A program made the position numbers and the translations under genes. From positions 1 through 6,770 of the forward strand of contig JAFCZU010000211.1 of assembly GCA_019314185.1 (NCBI GenBank): 6,770 bases of DNA, written 5' to 3'. Every line of letters begins with the position of its first letter. Position 1 is the first letter of the stretch. The DNA is from Deltaproteobacteria bacterium (GTDB lineage Bacteria > Desulfobacterota > Desulfobacteria > Desulfobacterales > ETH-SRB1). The notes under the pieces were generated by a model, which saw only the letters and a list, made by a program, of their open reading frames with translations, did not search any database and was not told the origin of the DNA. This document shows, in pieces, positions 5,681 through 6,770 of this stretch.

Positions 5681-6494
5681 ATCGAATCAGGCAGAATTAA
5701 AGAGAAAAGCGGTTTGCCTGAAATATCTACCGGCATTCAGGAATATGGCAAGATGATCAAGTTCAGCCATACGATTTTTGCCCTTCCCTTTGCCCTCTCC
5801 GCCCTGATATTGGCCCAGCGAAACAGCGCAATAACCATCCAGCTTTTATTCTGGATCCTTGCAGCCATTGCGGGAGCCAGATCAGCAGCAATGGGGTTCA
5901 ACAGAATTGTTGATGCCCGGTTCGACAGAAAAAATTCCCGTACAGCGCAAAGGGCCATACCGGCTGGAATACTTTCCAAAAAGTCAGCAGCCATCTTTGT
6001 GGCGGTTTTTTCTCTTGTTTTTATTCTGGCTGCTGCCATGATAAGCAGGCTTTGCTTCCTGCTGTCCTTTCCTGTTTTATTTATCCTCTTTTTTTATTCC
6101 TATACAAAGCGGTTTACAGCTCTTTCCCATCTCTAGAATTTAACCTGCCGGTAATTATTCTTTCCATGTCTTTATTAACTTATATCGCAGGTTTTGACAT
6201 CATGTATTCTTGTCAGGATGTTGAATTTGACAAAAAGATGGGGCTGTTTTCGATTCCTGCCAAACTGGGCACTGATGCAGCTCTTCATATTTCAAGTGTT
6301 TTGCATTTTATTTCATTTTTATGCCTGTTTTTACTTCTTATTGTATTTAATTTAGGTATTATTTATATGGCAGCCCTTTTTATTAAAAACCCCATGATTT
6401 AACACATATTCAAAAAGCCTTTTTCAATGTAAACAGCGCCATCTCAATCATCCTCTTTCTTGGCATACTCGGTGACGAACTAATGAGGATGTAA
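5681..6494 (+). pseudogene. mqnP: MqnP/UbiA-type menaquinone-pathway prenyltransferase, broken in at least two places
   Basis: UbiA-superfamily membrane prenyltransferases attach a polyprenyl chain to an aromatic acid; the MqnP type serves the futalosine menaquinone route. The gene survives in three frames. Frame 1 piece, about 5732-6133: EYGKMIKFSHTIFALPFA, GARSAAMGFNRIVDARFD (first Asp-rich motif, NRIVDARFD) and RTAQRAIPAG, ending TKRFTALSHL and a stop at 6134-6136. Second piece, about 6133-6384: LEFNLPVIIL, then GFDIMYSCQDVEFDKKMGLF (second Asp-rich motif). Third piece, 6387-6494: KPHDLTHIQKAFFNVN through GILGDELMRM and a stop. About 20 residues are missing at the first break and roughly 10-15 at the second, judged from remembered family length. 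The 5' end is fused in frame to a permease remnant, so the true start is unclear (Met at 5753 or upstream). Both Asp motifs survive but on different frames, so the gene is not functional unless the sequence is in error. Confidence 0.85.
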
Positions 6495-6520
6495 AAAAGT
6501 TAGAAGATAGAAGAGATGAA

Positions 6521-6548
6521 CGTTCAACATCGAACGTCCAACATCGAA
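6521..6548. repeat. two direct 14-bp repeats CGTYCAACATCGAA
   Basis: CGTTCAACATCGAA (6521-6534) is followed at once by CGTCCAACATCGAA (6535-6548), one base different. The next bases (TTTTGAATGTTAAATGTTGATGTTG) partly mirror the unit in the opposite sense: CAACATC at 6525-6531 pairs with GATGTTG at 6567-6573. It is a non-coding spacer repeat following the prenyltransferase pseudogene. Confidence 0.6.
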
Positions 6549-6578
6549 TTTTGAATGTTAAATGTTGATGTTGCTTCG

Positions 6579-6690
6579 CTCCTTCAATCTTTACTCTCTG
6601 CTCTTTGCTATCTTCTCACCTTCTGATCTCTGGCCTCCAATTTCTGTTCCCTATTCCCCGTTCCCAATTCCCTTTGCTCGTTGCTCTCCA
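6579..6690. repeat. degenerate 7-nt periodic pyrimidine-rich tract
   Basis: About 16 consecutive heptamers can be laid out in one phase from 6579, for example GCTCTTT, GCTATCT, TTCTGAT, CTCTGGC, CTCCAAT, TTCTGTT, CCCTATT, CCCCGTT, CCCAATT. The loose consensus is YYCYRTT. The strand is strongly pyrimidine-biased with no sense in any frame. It resembles the degenerate heptanucleotide tandem repeats known from cyanobacteria and seen in spacers of some other bacteria (analogy, not identity). A similar phase may resume at 6728-6765 (ctacctccgacctctgacttcttt). Confidence 0.6.
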
Positions 6691-6706
6691 ACAGCCAACT
6701 TGTACT

Positions 6707-6725
6707 GGCGGGTTTTAAACCCGCC
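6707..6725. repeat. GC-rich near-perfect palindrome, REP-like hairpin
   Basis: GGCGGGTTT (6707-6715) pairs with AAACCCGCC (6717-6725) around a single T, a 9-bp complementary arm pair. On a transcript the loop would open to three or more bases. No U-run follows directly. GGCGGGTTT/AAACCCGCC palindromes recur in spacers of many environmental bacteria (from memory), so this is likely a dispersed repeat rather than a dedicated terminator. Confidence 0.5.
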
Positions 6726-6770
6726 CCTACCTCCGACCTCTGACTTCTTTTTCTTTTGCTTTTCATTCGA

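Noticed and set aside
5737..6039. Minus-strand 100-codon open frame
   Set aside because: It overlaps the clearly recognisable prenyltransferase remnant on the other strand and is its antisense shadow.
6579..6770. CRISPR array or coding region at the end of the window
   Set aside because: The repeats are 7 nt and degenerate, with no constant direct repeat and spacers of fixed length, and no frame gives protein-like sequence.

Overview
The window looks like a piece of a moderately AT-rich chromosome from an anaerobic deltaproteobacterium, probably a sulfate reducer of the Desulfobacterota (Desulfobacterales-like). This is an inference from gene style and combination: corrin-dependent metabolism (cobS plus a CbiR-like enzyme), a futalosine-type menaquinone prenyltransferase, a taurine/nitrate-type ABC permease, and low-complexity spacer repeats of the kind common in that group. 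No rRNA, tRNA, CRISPR array or phage genes were seen.

Layout. 1-701: an IS4-family transposase gene cut by the window edge and broken in the middle. Its second catalytic Asp lies in one fragment and its Y-R-E-K motif Glu in another. A 163-bp palindromic, MITE-like element sits between them, and its ends look like IS ends. 819-1892 (+): a cytoplasmic glycerophosphodiester phosphodiesterase followed by an unknown small membrane protein. 1893-2247: a spacer with an open frame of doubtful status. 5128 down to 2248 (-): cobS (adenosylcobinamide-GDP ribazoletransferase), then an AP-endonuclease-like TIM-barrel protein best called CbiR (cobamide-remodelling phosphodiesterase), then, only 12 bp further, a rhomboid protease fused to a DnaJ C-terminal domain. 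The 346-bp spacer between cobS and cbiR holds two inverted copies of a hairpin element whose loops match but whose stems differ in sequence while remaining fully paired. 5397-6494 (+): two decayed genes run together, the 3' end of a TauC/SsuC-like ABC permease and an MqnP/UbiA-type prenyltransferase broken at two further points. 6495-6770: repeat-rich non-coding DNA with direct repeats, a long degenerate 7-nt periodic pyrimidine tract and a GC hairpin.

Function. The coherent working unit is the minus-strand set: CobS attaches alpha-ribazole to AdoCbi-GDP, and CbiR would cleave imported cobamides so that they can be rebuilt with the cell's preferred lower ligand. The pair therefore suggests corrinoid salvage and remodelling. 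The rhomboid-DnaJ fusion is probably co-transcribed with cbiR but has no evident role in that pathway. Both flanks (transposase wreck, permease/mqnP wreck) show an eroding region.
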